Shown: positions 22,361 to 34,377 of the stretch, one piece after another
Numbering within the stretch: the first letter of the stretch is position 1
How the letters are laid out: each line of letters starts with the position of its first letter
Assembly (NCBI GenBank): GCA_018296165.2
Contig: JACKQL020000040.1
Span: forward strand, 422,909 to 486,908
Length of the DNA: 64,000 nt
Source: Termitomyces sp. T153
Taxonomy: Eukaryota > Basidiomycota > Agaricomycetes > Agaricales > Lyophyllaceae
Reading direction: 5' to 3'
Notes under the pieces: model-generated
Databases searched by the model: none
The model's input: the letters and a program-made list of their open reading frames with translations, nothing else
What the model was told of the DNA's origin: nothing
Made by a program: the position numbers and the translations under genes

Positions 22361-24370
22361 TTAAACCTCAACGCTGCACCTGACATTGTACTTCTCTTCT
22401 AGTCCCTTCAAACGGAAGGCAACTTTCTTTTCTTGATCACGTTGTTCAGCAGACCAGTCACGCATATAGTGAACACGTATCTCGCGCAAATTCGCCTGAC
22501 ATGATGCTGCCCGCTGCTCCAGATAACTTTGAATCACAGCAAACGGGACATCGAGATCCGATGAGTCAATGGTGATCGCGAGGTATCTGGTACGGGAAAG
22601 GAATCGTCCAGAAAGAATCTCATCGAGTATTTCTTCAGGAAAGATCATTCCTTTGATGTTGACATCTTCGCAATCGTCAATAGTAGTAAGAAACTCTCGA
22701 AGCAGGGAAGGTAAATTATGAGCCGTCTCGGAGTAGAAACTGGCGTTACACGAAATGCGTTGGAGCTGCAGATTCAAGCGGACTATGAAATCAATAATCA
22801 ATCGAACGAGATCAGGCCCAAAATCTTTCTGTTTAACATTGAACGAGAGTAGAGGACCTATGATCGCAGCTGGAAAGGACGATGAATGATCAAGGTCAAT
22901 GTCCAAGGACGTCAGATGAGGGAGGGTGATGAGACCTGCTATGTTTGTTGCAAGCCATCCTCGTACTAAGCAAGATTTGAAATTTGTGAGGTGAGGGCAC
23001 ATTGTTGCGATGGTATAAAAGTCTTGTAATGTCATTGAATACGCCTCCAGTGAACGCAGAGTACCCGAAGAGCAAACGGACATTATTGTCGACGGTGGTA
23101 ATTTGATCTCCAAAGTCTGGAGTGAGGGGAGTAAGATTGGGCCCACATCGTCGACTTTGATCTCGTGAGGTGGCCGCCTATCACCATAGAAATAAGGTCC
23201 TCCACTCATTTTAAGAGTGACGAGGGAAGTACACTTTGGAAGAGGGTCCATGATCACGAAGAGATAACAAGAAAAGTCTTGGAAAACTAGGTCCAAAGTG
23301 GTTAATCTGTGCCATGGAAACTGGCAAGGAAGAAGCGTATCGAAAAGCCAAGCTCTCATATTCAACTCTAAATCTTGGAGAGAATGCATATGCTGGAATG
23401 GGTCACGTTCTGCCAGGTCGATCCAGGAATTTTGGGTCTTGTCGTCACTGAGATATGCATCACCAATGATCAAGTGGAATGACTGGAGCTGAGACCATGG
23501 GATATCAGAAAGAAGGAAGGTTGGTAGGCCCTCAGATAGAATTTCGAAATGCTGAAGCCGGAGAGACTTTGCAACGAAGCCAACAAAAGGGTTGATGTGG
23601 GTCGTGTTATCTTCCTCCAGCGGCGGGAGTTCTGCGTAAACACGCAAACATTCCAGACCCGATAAAGCTCCCGGTGGAAATATTTCCATTAACCCTTGTG
23701 TTGATCTAATTGCGCACTTCAATTCCTTGACACAAGCTAAATGAGGAATGAGAGCTCCTGCGGTTAATACATCTTTACAATCGACCATGAGGAGTATGCG
23801 TGCAATTTCTGGAAGAATATCAACGGCACATCTGAACTCCTTCAAAGGGCGAGCAACATCATAAGGCTCCCGCCATCGTCCTGTATGAACAAATTCAATG
23901 ACCGCCTTCCAGAAAGGAATAGAGCGCGACACGCGTCGCCAGTCGCTGCATACACGACCGAGGACCCAACGATAGTCTGACAACATAGGAGGCAGTACCA
24001 CCGAATCTAATCCTTCTGACCCGAGACGGAAAATCTGTTCCAAAATCTCAGAGGGAAGTTGTTTCTGTGCTGCCGATGCGAGAGAGAGCCTGGCAACATG
24101 CCCGGAGAGCGTGTCGGTGGACTGATCAGGTAATTGTTGTCTCATACTGTTGGAATTTGGATGTTCAAGCGCATCTCGGGCTGTGGAAACGAGGAAGCAT
24201 TCTTGGGAGGCTTCATGATCAACGGATAAGACACTCGAGTGCACAAAGTCGACACCCGAGTTTACAAGATCGACACCCGAGTTGACAAGATCGACACCCG
24301 AGTTGACAAGGTCGACACTTTCCAACTTTTTGGCCGTCAGTTCTTTGTTCAAATGATGAGTTGAGCTCAT
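22361..24370 (-). CDS. F-box protein, left-arm copy
   Basis: The protein has 669 residues counted from the ATG at 24370 (MSSTHHLNKE). An in-frame ATG at 24397 exists, but a TTGTTACAG acceptor lies between the two, suggesting a 5'-UTR intron. An F-box-like domain spans about residues 103-155 (LPSEILEQIFRL..VCSDWRRVSRSIPFWK). The rest is leucine-rich (LQDLELNMRAW, LTTLDLVFQDF), as in Agaricomycete F-box/LRR-like proteins, which act as SCF ubiquitin-ligase adaptors. The N-terminus has a 7-residue repeat (VDLVNSG) in three full copies plus a variant; the right-arm copy has one fewer. By eye the two proteins differ at roughly 40-50 of about 670 positions, and both are open throughout. The substrate is unknown. 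Confidence 0.85.
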   Translation of the reverse strand: MSSTHHLNKELTAKKLESVDLVNSGVDLVNSGVDLVNSGVDFVHSSVLSVDHEASQECFLVSTARDALEHPNSNSMRQQLPDQSTDTLSGHVARLSLASAAQKQLPSEILEQIFRLGSEGLDSVVLPPMLSDYRWVLGRVCSDWRRVSRSIPFWKAVIEFVHTGRWREPYDVARPLKEFRCAVDILPEIARILLMVDCKDVLTAGALIPHLACVKELKCAIRSTQGLMEIFPPGALSGLECLRVYAELPPLEEDNTTHINPFVGFVAKSLRLQHFEILSEGLPTFLLSDIPWSQLQSFHLIIGDAYLSDDKTQNSWIDLAERDPFQHMHSLQDLELNMRAWLFDTLLPCQFPWHRLTTLDLVFQDFSCYLFVIMDPLPKCTSLVTLKMSGGPYFYGDRRPPHEIKVDDVGPILLPSLQTLEIKLPPSTIMSVCSSGTLRSLEAYSMTLQDFYTIATMCPHLTNFKSCLVRGWLATNIAGLITLPHLTSLDIDLDHSSSFPAAIIGPLLSFNVKQKDFGPDLVRLIIDFIVRLNLQLQRISCNASFYSETAHNLPSLLREFLTTIDDCEDVNIKGMIFPEEILDEILSGRFLSRTRYLAITIDSSDLDVPFAVIQSYLEQRAASCQANLREIRVHYMRDWSAEQRDQEKKVAFRLKGLEEKYNVRCSVEV
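24249..24318 (-). repeat. 21-bp tandem repeat in the F-box gene
   Basis: Three complete 21-bp units (TCGACACCCGAGTTGACAAGA type) and part of a fourth encode the VDLVNSG repeat. The right-arm gene has one unit fewer (about 51,930-51,992), so copy number changed after duplication. Confidence 0.85.
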
Positions 24371-24755
24371 GATGGACCAGGCTGTAACAATATGCACAAT
24401 AAGGGTGAGTTGGAGAGATAGACAAAGTAATCACCTATGCGTGGCAACAGAGCTGTTGGTAGTTCAGGAAAATCATTTGGGGTGTCGGCAGTACACATGT
24501 TGCTTATCTAAACGTTCTCACATGCATCTCATGCTTATGCATGCCTGCTTCCACCTTAAATAGGAAGACAATGAATACACATGTTGACCTCCTCTCATAG
24601 ATTGTCAATAGCATAAATAACGGAAAATGATGAAGTGATACATTTTATTAAAATCGTGCTTTTATTTCGGGAGTTCTACATCGAGATATTTCTTCATGCT
24701 ACGCAGCGAAAAAATCGTATCATAGAGACTCGTTGGCGTCCATATAGCTTTCCTA

Positions 24756-24875
24756 CAGTCAGAAGATGCTTCCCTTGAGCAGTCAGAAGATGTTTCCCTT
24801 GAGCAGTCAGAAGATGCTTCCCTTGAGCAGTCAGAAGATGTTTCCCTTGAGCAGTCAGAAGATGTTTCCGTTGAG
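24756..24875. repeat. 24-bp tandem repeat, five units
   Basis: Units of CAGTCAGAAGATGYTTCCCT plus TGAG run five times in a row upstream of the F-box gene. The mirrored place in the right arm (about 51,455-51,505) keeps only about two units. Confidence 0.9.
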
Positions 24876-25289
24876 GTCTCTGTGTCATCTTGGAAATCAT
24901 CCGCCTTTCATCTGAGACTCTCAAGTGGTGAACAGCGATGTCCGTTGCTGCAGGAATGTTCCAGCGTGGATTACAGATACCGCCTTCCCCCTTTCGGAGC
25001 TCCTACGCACAATCAGCAGTCTCGAAAGCGCAGAGTTCTCCGCTCCGTGGTATGTGGTGTGAAATTGTCAAGACTTGTAACACAAATGCATCTCAGATGA
25101 CCGGATAATCACGTCGGACATGCAAGATCGACAGCCAATCTCCCAAGGTATACCATGTCGCTGTTCAGACTGAGTCGGGCGCAAAACATCGTGATCGGAG
25201 AAAACCCACCTTTCTGTATATTCCAACTACCGTCATACTCATTCTCAATGCGCTTCCTAACGAAGAAATACACCCTTGCTGCATACCGC

Positions 25290-26790
25290 CGTGATGGCTA
25301 ACTCGGGTTTGCCGTTGTCGCGTCGCTGTGGTATCTCCTACTCGACGCTCTTTCTTCGAATACCAAAAATCCTTATCCCCTTATCGTAATTCACTCAACA
25401 CTATCCCCATCGTTCACTCCGCCGAGCGAGACTACTCAATCTATCGAAAGCAGCCGCGGGGAAGAGGTGAAACCCCAACTGATGGATTGGTATGAGACTC
25501 CTCAGCCTACAGATCATTCCATGATCCTCTTTTTACACCCCTTCTCACTGACACGGTCCTAGAAATCCGCCCGTATATGTACCAGACGTTGATATACCTC
25601 GTCGGGATCCATGCGCAAGTTACTAGTGTCGCAGATCCATTGTTGGATCGGATACTGAACACCGCCATAGTCAAATTAGCTGAGGAAGCCTTGCGCTGCT
25701 TCCGTCAGGTCAAGCGATTCGGGATGGGTGGCATGAACGTCCGAGCGGCATCGAAGAGTCACCACTACCCCGATACATACATCTCGATGAGGTGTACATT
25801 GAAACCAGCAAGCAGATCCGACAACGAACACGAACACGAACACGAAATACGAAGACCCGGCTATTCCTTTTGATACACAGAGAACGCCGAACTAGAGTCA
25901 TCAACATCAATATGTGAAGACATCATTCGACGAGAGCTCTTGGACTGAGCGCGTCATTGGAGGGATAGAAGATGCTGAGGAAGTTGGAGGCGAATGTGGA
26001 GGAAACAGTGTTGGTGAGCAGTTCGAGGAGAACGATGAAGAGGTCGACAAAGTGAAGGTTGACGTTGGAGAGGTGAAGGAGGTCGAAAAGGAGGTACCCA
26101 GGATGAGGATATGAAGGATGATATAAGCGGTAAGTGCGGGACATCCAGAGGTGTATCAGATGCTGACTGCTGGACAGGATCCGAAAAGGTCGATGGTGAT
26201 GCGGCGGAAGTGAGGAAGACGAGAAATGGGTCCAAGGACGTTCAGGTGCGTATTATGTCCAACATTTCTTCGATACGGATACTGACGGCTAACGAATTAT
26301 GCAGATCGCCACTACGACAGAGCCTTGATGTGACGAGAGCACACTGAAGATAGCGATGATGACAGTGATGATTTTGCAACGGGAAAGTCGTCAAAACCTG
26401 AAACTTGCCTAGTTTCAGTCCCCTACGAGTCCCTGCTCGTACATCGACCATGACAGAGGAAGCCGATACTGCCGCATCTTCATCGACCGTTGTTGGCAGC
26501 GCTGGTCCCCGATCTATCGAGAACAAGCGCCATAATTTAAACGTGCAGTCAAGAGGCATTGAGAAGCTCCTGGCTTTCCCACCCTGAGTCTCAAGCGCCT
26601 TCGACGTACACATAATCGTTACAGAATTGTTCCTGGCTGGAGGAAAAGGCTGAACGTAATCGAAGGGAGATGGAAGCATGGAATGCCTTCCGAGAGGCAG
26701 AGAGCGCGCCAGAGCGCGGCAGGCTTGGCTCGGCTCAAAACAAGATTGGCAAGATCGACGTAGAAAAGTCCGGGCAATAGTGAGTCATCC
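25290..26790 (+). pseudogene. Decayed gene remnant of unknown function, left arm
   Basis: Short plus-strand open pieces align with minus-strand pieces in the right arm but are broken in both. Examples are MANSGLPLSRRCG near 25295, an acidic EVGGECGG..EENDEEVDKV segment near 25980-26110, and EEADTAASSSTVVGSA near 26455. The two arms differ in where their frames break, so it appears to be an old gene decaying separately in each arm. An acidic, serine-rich composition is all that can be said; I recognise no domain. Confidence 0.4.
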
Positions 26791-28129
26791 CTCGCGGGTG
26801 GACCTCAACGTCAACCCCTTTAGTTTGATCCCGAAGTCCTGAGGTTGTCCTCGTTATTGGTCAGGCGACCCCTATCGTGAGTGATTCAGTGATTTGGATT
26901 ATCGCAACACTCTCTGATGTGACTGCTCCAGCCTGAGCTTGAGATTCCTCAGACGCCTTTGCCGTCGTCTGCTGTTTAGGCGGATGAACGAAGCAGGCCT
27001 ATCCTCGAGCCCGTAACGAGATGGTGCAGAGCGATCCCAGGCACTGCTACGAGCTGGTTTACACAGTTGTTTTCTATGTCATAAGGGACGGAGGTTATGC
27101 GAAGATTGTAATTGTGCTTGAGCCTTCTTTAGTGTAATATATTGAACCTGGACAAGTATATTGAACCTGGACAGTGCAGCTACACCACGAGTTTCGACAA
27201 ACCTGAATCAAATGTATAACAGACTTTCGGGCTTCCCGGCGAACCGTGCCGACAACGTTTCTCGCCCCCTGCTCCTCTGAGTCCTGCGTCTTGAACATGC
27301 CTTGATGACTGCTGGGCTCTGTGCTCCGCCAGATATGTCAAGATCTTTTCTGCTAGATTTTCCTTGTCAAAAGTTGGCTTCGTCCATCCAGATCCAATAC
27401 ATCAAACGAGGTCAAAGGAGGTTCTCTCGTGAATTGTAAATCCCGCAAGGTCAAACTTGTCGACTTGATACTATGTATAAGAATGGGTAAGCCTTATGTT
27501 ATCCTCGCAAGCTCCCAACCTGCTCTTATGAGTCTTGCACAACTTTGGTCTCGGATGATAATTACACGGGCTCGGTGCTCTGTTGGATATCTCAATATTC
27601 TCCTGTTTGCTATTATGGCTGTGTCTAGCTTTCAAATGAGATGTCTCGGAGGATATCATTGGGCCTTGGCGGAATTCGAGTTAGGGTCAAAGGAGATTCA
27701 CTCATTATGAGTCCGGCAAGGTTGTCACCCCACAGACCTCTCTAATTAATAGAAATCAACTTCTTACTACGTTGAGTGAACTTTATCGTAAAGCTCGTAT
27801 TCAAGGACTCTAAATCACTGCTTTGCCTACCGATCTATTCCGCGAATAAACCTAAACTAGTCGCTTTGAACGAGTTCCTCGACTCAGTACTCAACTGGTC
27901 ACTACACTCCATCTCGAGACTGCGCTGATTCATATATTATACCCCGGCTGGTGTATTCACGCTCTTCAACGAGCTTTCAATCCTTCTCTTGCTTATGGTG
28001 CCAAATATTGGGGTGAATCTTGAAAGTCTCAACACCTGCATCGTCCTGAGCATCCTCATCGTAAAAGCTATCTTCGAAGGGTGGTTATCCTTCTATGACC
28101 ACATATATCATCCATTAAACCTCACGGAT
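26791..28129. other. Intergenic DNA shared by the arms
   Basis: No gene is supported. Most of it pairs with about 48,590-49,930 in the right arm, with small indels, such as an AATATATTGAACCTGGACAAG tract duplicated near 27,140-27,175. Open pieces such as 27429-27710 are not preserved in sequence between arms. Confidence 0.5.
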
Positions 28130-28680
28130 GAATTCCTTCGGCTATTTCTAGGGCGTCGTTGAATATCTCATGACCCATTCTATGAGCTCTAATCAAGGTA
28201 ACCCAAGTTCTCCGAAGATGGGATCCGCCAACAACATCCTCGCTCAACGTGTTTTGTTTCATGACAGAGTATATACATACCCATGATAAAAAATATATAA
28301 TAGAAAAGGTACAAGGATATTAGATACGGTGCCCGATAGAGTTCTTATCAGCCCACGAAAATAGGATACGTCGATGGTTGATCAGGATTCTTATGTTAAA
28401 GGTATTGTTGACCAGGATCGACCTGGCGGACATCCAACATTCCTTGTAGACATTATTCGATCCTGAGATAGACCAAGCAACCGAACCAGATTCATCGACC
28501 TGTGCGCCTAAATAGTAAATTCTGGGTCGGATCTCGGTGCAGTTCCTGGTGGACAGTGGATAATACAGGGGATTTATTGATTCAGATATCATGCTGTGGG
28601 GCTCTGTCCCGATGACATACCTGCGATATATGCGTACGTACAAGGTATATAGTATTCTACAAAGAAATCATAAGAGTTGG
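28130..28680 (+). repeat. Dispersed repeat copy 1, left arm
   Basis: About 0.5 kb resembles 32,430-32,900 in the same arm, in the same orientation. Shared landmarks include GGTAACCCAAGTTCYCCGAA, GATATYAGATA near the middle and a region ending CTGTCCYGATGACATAC. Both have mirror copies in the right arm. It is probably an old duplicated or mobile segment without coding capacity. Confidence 0.55.
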
Positions 28681-28759
28681 GGCGGCGTTATACCACCAGC
28701 CCGATGAATAAACCAATAAATACAAAATAAGAAACAATGGAGACACTTTGCGATCATTA

Positions 28760-30049
28760 TCAAAGACATGCTTTTGTCTTCCAACTCTGCTTAGCAAGTT
28801 TCCCTTCGACACTCGTCCCGTTAAAAGCACACAAGTTCGAGTGACTCTTGAGCACCCTACGACTGCTTGTATGAGAGCACTCCAGATTCGGACAAAAGTA
28901 ATACCAAGCAGCGATGTGGCTTTGCAAATGACGAATCATCCCCCGTTCTTTAGTCGTCGGCGACATCCGGCGATGACAGTCTCCCCATTGGCATTGAAGC
29001 TTCCTATCCTCGGGTGCCTTCGAAGAAAGGGACGCGTGCTCAGAGAGGTGCTTCAATACCCGATTTTGGAATGCAGTTTCTTCAGCATGGGTGTTTCCTT
29101 CGAGCTGATATACTGTTCCACAGGACCCCCATTCGCACTGGAAGACGATGTCACAGAAGACACCTCGGGCGAGGGAGAGTTCTGTACGGCTGATACGGGG
29201 AACATAGCGAGGACGACGGATGTGTTCACGGGTGGAGGAAGTTGATGAGGATTGAGAATTGTTATAATCGGTTGTTCCATTCGAAGGAGTGGGACTGGTG
29301 AAGTGAGTGATATAATTGTCGGTGTGAGTAACCGGGTCCTGTATGCAATTGGCGGGCGCCATGGAGACGAACGCAGGTGGCGGAGCTAATGACAAGTCGA
29401 AACTGTTCTGCTCACACCCACTACTGTATACATCGTGAACCGAAGGAAAAGCCATTGATGTTGGGATAGAAGACGGGGTTTCGGTTTGGTATGGGGTTTG
29501 GCAGTGGTACATGCTTGATTGTTGTGTAGGATCAAAGAAGTTGCTGGGATGCCCCGCCTGGTAAGAATACGACGCGTCTTGGTATGTAGTCACCGCCTGT
29601 GGTGCTAAGGTCAGATTCATCATCCCGTCGAAAGGGATATTTGGGGTCTGAACACCGTAGAATTGCATCGGAGAAGCGAATCCTGTGGCATAGTGAGGTA
29701 AAGTTGGCGGTGGATCACACGATGCAGAGGCGGGTAACGCGAGAGTCTGCTGCCATTGGGCAGTCGATGTGGAGGCGGGTAACGCGAAAGCCTGCTGCCA
29801 TTGGGCAGTCAACGCAGCATAAGGATCCTGGATCCCGCAAGTTTCGATTATGGAGTTACTAGAACAAAAGTGAGTCAAACATTGATTTCTGTCAGTGGAA
29901 ATGACATACCATCCGGTAAGAGGTTCGCTTGACGAAGGAACGATTTCCAAGGGTTCGTTTATGTCGTCTCCGAAGAGCTCGTCCATCAAACTCTGGGATT
30001 TTGCAAATTCCAGAATGCTCAGAGCAGAATTAGTCGGGAGAGGATTCAT
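28760..30049 (-). CDS. C2H2 zinc-finger protein ZF1, left-arm copy
   Basis: The predicted protein has 412 residues from two exons: 30049-29910 and 29858-28760. The 51-bp intron (GTATGT..TTCTAG) keeps frame and would be read as coding if not noticed. The start MNPLPTNSAL is chosen because it precedes the part resembling ZF2; the frame is also open upstream to 30286, so a longer N-terminus is possible. The middle is Pro/Ser/Thr/Gln-rich, with a near-exact tandem TAQWQQ..LPAS. Three C2H2-like fingers lie at about residues 285-325 (CEWGSC..H..H), 333-360 (CQWGDC..HLQSH) and 367-390 (CPNLEC..H). It is probably a nuclear DNA-binding regulator. The right copy differs by two residues I could see (V/A and V/I). 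Confidence 0.75.
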   Translation of the reverse strand: MNPLPTNSALSILEFAKSQSLMDELFGDDINEPLEIVPSSSEPLTGWYVISTDRNQCLTHFCSSNSIIETCGIQDPYAALTAQWQQAFALPASTSTAQWQQTLALPASASCDPPPTLPHYATGFASPMQFYGVQTPNIPFDGMMNLTLAPQAVTTYQDASYSYQAGHPSNFFDPTQQSSMYHCQTPYQTETPSSIPTSMAFPSVHDVYSSGCEQNSFDLSLAPPPAFVSMAPANCIQDPVTHTDNYITHFTSPTPSNGTTDYNNSQSSSTSSTREHIRRPRYVPRISRTELSLARGVFCDIVFQCEWGSCGTVYQLEGNTHAEETAFQNRVLKHLSEHASLSSKAPEDRKLQCQWGDCHRRMSPTTKERGMIRHLQSHIAAWYYFCPNLECSHTSSRRVLKSHSNLCAFNGTSVEGKLAKQSWKTKACL

Positions 30050-32429
30050 GATGAGCGAGGTTCTATACAAATTTATGAATGAGACGCCAAAAAACGAGAT
30101 TATATGCCACATTCTAGTCAAAGCTGAGCGAAAGAGTGACCTCCAAAGCGACCCGAACATTGGCTCGATACGGTAGTTGGCGGGATCTGCAACGAGCACG
30201 CGAAGTACGAGGCAAGGTAACTTCTGACCCATGTCTTTCGATGATTGTGCATTGTCCATCTTGAAAGTGCACGAGAATGGGATCAAAGAGGTATAATGGT
30301 CTAGGCCACAGTAAAGATATCAAGATCTGGGACGCTCGTAAATCAATATCCGGATGGCCCAGGAAAATCGTCGATCAAAGATATCAGCCCTGTGGATGGT
30401 CCCAGATTTTGCCCACTGACAGGTACAAAATAAAATGCACGAGATAGAGTCAATCGAAGGACGATGCTTGGTGCAGGAAGGCTAACCCACAGCGCCGGTG
30501 TCGTCATTGATACTTGTGTCGGGCAGACGGACAGTACGCAACCGCTCTATTGGTTTTATCAAGACTGGTCTAGAAAAGCAGACGTTCGAATGAGGTGTGC
30601 ATAGAGGAAAAAGAGTAGGATCTTGTCTGGACCACAAAGAACAGAGACGAGAGGCTCAAGAATTGTAGATATCAGTTTAGACAGAAACAAATCGTGATCG
30701 TCGCGATCGGGCGGGCCCCGACAAGCAAATTAGGTAATCACACTGTCTCCACACAAGGTGACATCCGCGCCTGTCGCCGTTTTCTATACTTAACGTACTT
30801 CGTTGGCCTCGGAAATTCTACACTCCCTACGCTTCCCATGCATCTCTCTATCACTGGAGGTTGAGTAGATATGATCCAGTAACTAATCAAGGAATGGCTC
30901 AGACGTCTCCGACTTCTTTTGCTTGCAAAAAGAACAATAAGCAAATCCTTCTTGATGCACAAATGCATCATGCTCCAGATTCTTGAGGGTCTTACAGAAA
31001 ATGAGATAAATTGATGCTATGTCGTTAGTTCAAAACGCACTGGACTGAGCGAGCATCCAAGCGAGCATGGTCCCACACGTTTTGACCAGCGGTAATCACA
31101 TGTTGAGGTAAGTATGCGCCCCGGCTGCTTGACCCACACATCGCAACCAGTTGGTGTTCTGAGGGTTATGAACTTGAACCGCCTGGTGCTCATTCAACGA
31201 AATCTCGCTAGGTGAATACTACTAGTAAACTCTTTACTGCATCCCAAGACCCGGAGAGGATATCCAAATGATAGTTGCCATTTTTGCCACCCACCATGAA
31301 CGATTTGTTCTTTCGCATTCCATCAAGGAATTATCCATTTTTGTTCCTTGTTGTGCCGAATCTGGGGTCTGGAAACGCCTACGAATTAAGGCTGTATAAA
31401 ATCCACCATTCCTGTCCTATAATGGCCCAACGAACACCCTTCGATGGCCATCGACCTTCTTCGTACCTCTTCCTCAGCTCACCCATCGTAACACACTCAG
31501 ACCTTTCACTTACGATGCTGCTCTAGTCATTCTCTCCTCACATTGAGGGGAAAATCTACCACTGAACACAGGCGCATCTTGTGGCATGCGCCACACAAGC
31601 TCTAAAAATCTGGATATGCATCTTGATACTCAAGGGCATTTGGTATCTGCCATGCGAGGTCTTCTCAGTTTCTTATTGTCGGTGTATGTCTCACTATACA
31701 ACTCCGTAGGATAGTTCGCTACCGCTACCCAACAATGCCTCTTATCTCTTGTGTTCCGACCTCTGGCCAACTCAGAAAGAGGTATTGTTGACTCTAAATG
31801 TTGTGTACCTCAAGGTGAGCTCCACGCGTTCACTATCCGCTGTTTAGACTGATGTTCGGTATTCAATCTAGACATTTTCAAAGTTGCAAGCCATCCAAAT
31901 TCCGAGAACAAGGTATGATTCGCTGACAATTATCGATATTGTATCCTGATCAAAATCCTTCGTAAGATATAAGAAACAAACTTTTGTGTGATTGTGTGAT
32001 TGTGTGATTTGTCTGACATTTTGTCCCCTCAAACCGCATTTCTCGCACTTTTTATTCTTCTGTTATTTCTTCTTGCCTTTTTAAACCACTATACATATAC
32101 AGACACCGCATCATCTCAATCGTACGCTTCTTGTCATTCAGGCCATCTGGTACTATCCCCCACTACTAGTACGTCCTGGGATCTATGCTTCTTTCCCCGC
32201 TAAGTTTCCGTCCTCACGTCTCGCTTCGAGATCATGAACTGCCTCAAATGCTGATTTCAAACTCTTACTCAACATCTCACTTGCTAGTTCTCGAAAGCCA
32301 CCAAATCTGGGCACTCTGAGATCTCTGTCAATTCATCCACTATAAAGCCAACAAATTCCTGCATTCAGTTTGTCTTGCTATATAGAAACATACCTCTGCA
32401 TTGAAACGTCCTATTGGACTGGCGGATGA

Positions 32430-32900
32430 TTTTTTGGCCGTATTTCCCTTTCGTCAGCGAATATCTCTTGACTCATTTTATGAACCCTCGAGGTAACCCA
32501 AGTTCCCCGAACATCGGATGAGTCAGAGTCAACGTTTGCTTTCTTTAATTGGGTCGTCACTCAGCGACTAATTAACGTGTTTTGTTTAAAGCTACCCACC
32601 GTTGATAAGAAAAGAGCACAAGGATATCAGATATTGTACCTGATTGAGCTCTTGTCAACCTCACCTCCAGGACATAGAACATCTATACCTATTCAATCCG
32701 GAAGTAGACCAATAAATTGAATTTGAGTTCTCGAAACATCGACCGTGTACCTCAATATTAGTAGTGAATACTCAATTAAACCTCAGCGCAAGCTACTGGT
32801 AGACAATAGATAGGACAGAGGATGGATGTATTGGCTCCGATACCATGCCACGGAACTCTGTCCTGATGACATACGGCTTTCGAGTTATGCGAAAGTAAGG
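32430..32900 (+). repeat. Dispersed repeat copy 2, left arm
   Basis: It is related to 28,130-28,680 in the same orientation (GAATATCTC..GACTCATTTTATGA, GGTAACCCAAGTTCCCCGAA). Its mirror copy lies at about 43,780-44,250. Confidence 0.55.
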
Positions 32901-33735
32901 TTTCGTTGGAATTTTTGATATACTTGAACTAGCCTAGACCAGACTTTGAGCCACATTTCAGATTCTTGACGATAAAGTATCCATCGTTTGAATGCGCCGA
33001 CATCATGTTTATACTTACTGAGTCAAAGATTGCCCTTTCAAATATCCAAATGGCAAAGAATGCGTACTGAAATGTTAATCCTGTATCACAGGCAGGACGT
33101 GTCATACTTGAATGGCTTTCCCCGAAAGCCTGAGAGAGATGCGAAATTGAATATCTTTCTGCAAAGCTCTTGTAAGTCGAACCCAGGGAGTAGGGACGCG
33201 TCATCCGCGATGAAAGCATCTGATCAAAGTATTCCAATAGATTGGTGATATGTTGCGATCTCCGGCGCGTAATAGACTGCTTGCAGAGATACATTATCGT
33301 CCGTGGAATAAACTAGTCATTGATATAGTCACGTCTTTCTGTATCACCAGTACAAAGACGCAACAAGTTCGACACGAACTTTGGGGCAGTCTCAGGATCG
33401 ACTCCTTCCTGTTCCATTCATTGACTTCGTTATTGCATTTTGACGTGGTAATGGGGTTATAGATTTAGATCCAGTGGTGCCTTGAACGGATAGTGAATAG
33501 GACCCGAGATTTACCCCTTCACATACCGTGCCACCGCATCATTGGCACCCAATTTGATTTGTGGTTCTGTAGGGTGTCAGTTTCACTGTTGTAATCCATG
33601 GAATTCCGGAGAACCGTGTGATCGAACCCAAGCACAAGACAATGTAGCATATCTTTCGAGGGTTATAGGCCCTACACAGAAGACTTTCAGAGGCGGGTCC
33701 AACCACAGGGTTCTGTATGACCATATTTGGGTATG

Positions 33736-33760
33736 CTCAGCTCAGCTCAGCTCAGCTCAG
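33736..33760. repeat. CTCAG microsatellite, five units
   Basis: Five perfect CTCAG units. The right arm has five mirrored units (about 42,921-42,945), and the third, diverged copy near 55,100 has only about two. Confidence 0.9.
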
Positions 33761-34377
33761 CTCGTCTACGTTCAGTCTAATGGATTACCTAACTCTTAGG
33801 GTGGCATGAACCTCGTGTTTGCGGAGACATCCGACTCCCGATATTGGATTTTGGTATTGTTCAAGTTCTGTGTTCACTGGCAGTTGAGAGAGGCACGTCT
33901 TTGTCACATCATCTCCTGAAGAGGGCAGGGTCCGTGATGATAGCAGAGATCTGCTCAGAGCGATTCGACCAATCTGGTTTGTTTTATCTAGCCTGTCGTC
34001 TGTCATTTTTTTTTCACTCAGGCTCCAAGTCTCAGTAGTGCCGTCTCGTGGATGAGTCTGTCAATTGTTGGACAGATATTGCTGTCTAGCATGCAACTTC
34101 CTCAAGGACTCGTCTTCACGCATGCCGATGGAAAGACAGCAATTTCCCACTGGTATATCGATATGGAGCGCCGCCGCCGCGGGAGGTGAATCCAGAGCTG
34201 ACCCTGACTTATCTGGCCGCAAACTCGATCCTCTTTGTGCACGAATATCTCCGTTCATCCCTAACAATGCTTCTCACGTCGGCGATCCCTACACTGTACA
34301 AGACTAATGCCCAGGAGGAATACATATATAAGGTTAGGATATATATTATCTGGTTATCACCTCACATATTTCTGAAA

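Larger units (their letters stand above)
30287..34377. other. Long intergenic region between ZF1 and ZF2, left arm
   Basis: ZF1 and ZF2 are divergent across about 4.1 kb. No open stretch here has a recognisable domain. It holds dispersed repeat copy 2 (about 32,430-32,900), a TGTGTGATT microrepeat near 31,985-32,010 and a CTCAG microsatellite. The right-arm counterpart (42,304-46,674) is near identical inside about 31,300 and shows indels at 30,450-31,000. Confidence 0.6.

Noticed and set aside
24694..24924. Protein-like repeat GKHLLTAQ
   Set aside because: It is translation of the 24-bp tandem repeat; the frame is not kept in the right arm.
28320..28643. 107-codon open frame
   Set aside because: It lies in a dispersed repeat, and its right-arm version is truncated by changes, so it is not a maintained gene.
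32929..33294. 121-codon minus-strand open frame, identical in both arms
   Set aside because: The whole inner arm is identical, so conservation carries no coding signal, and no motif is recognisable.
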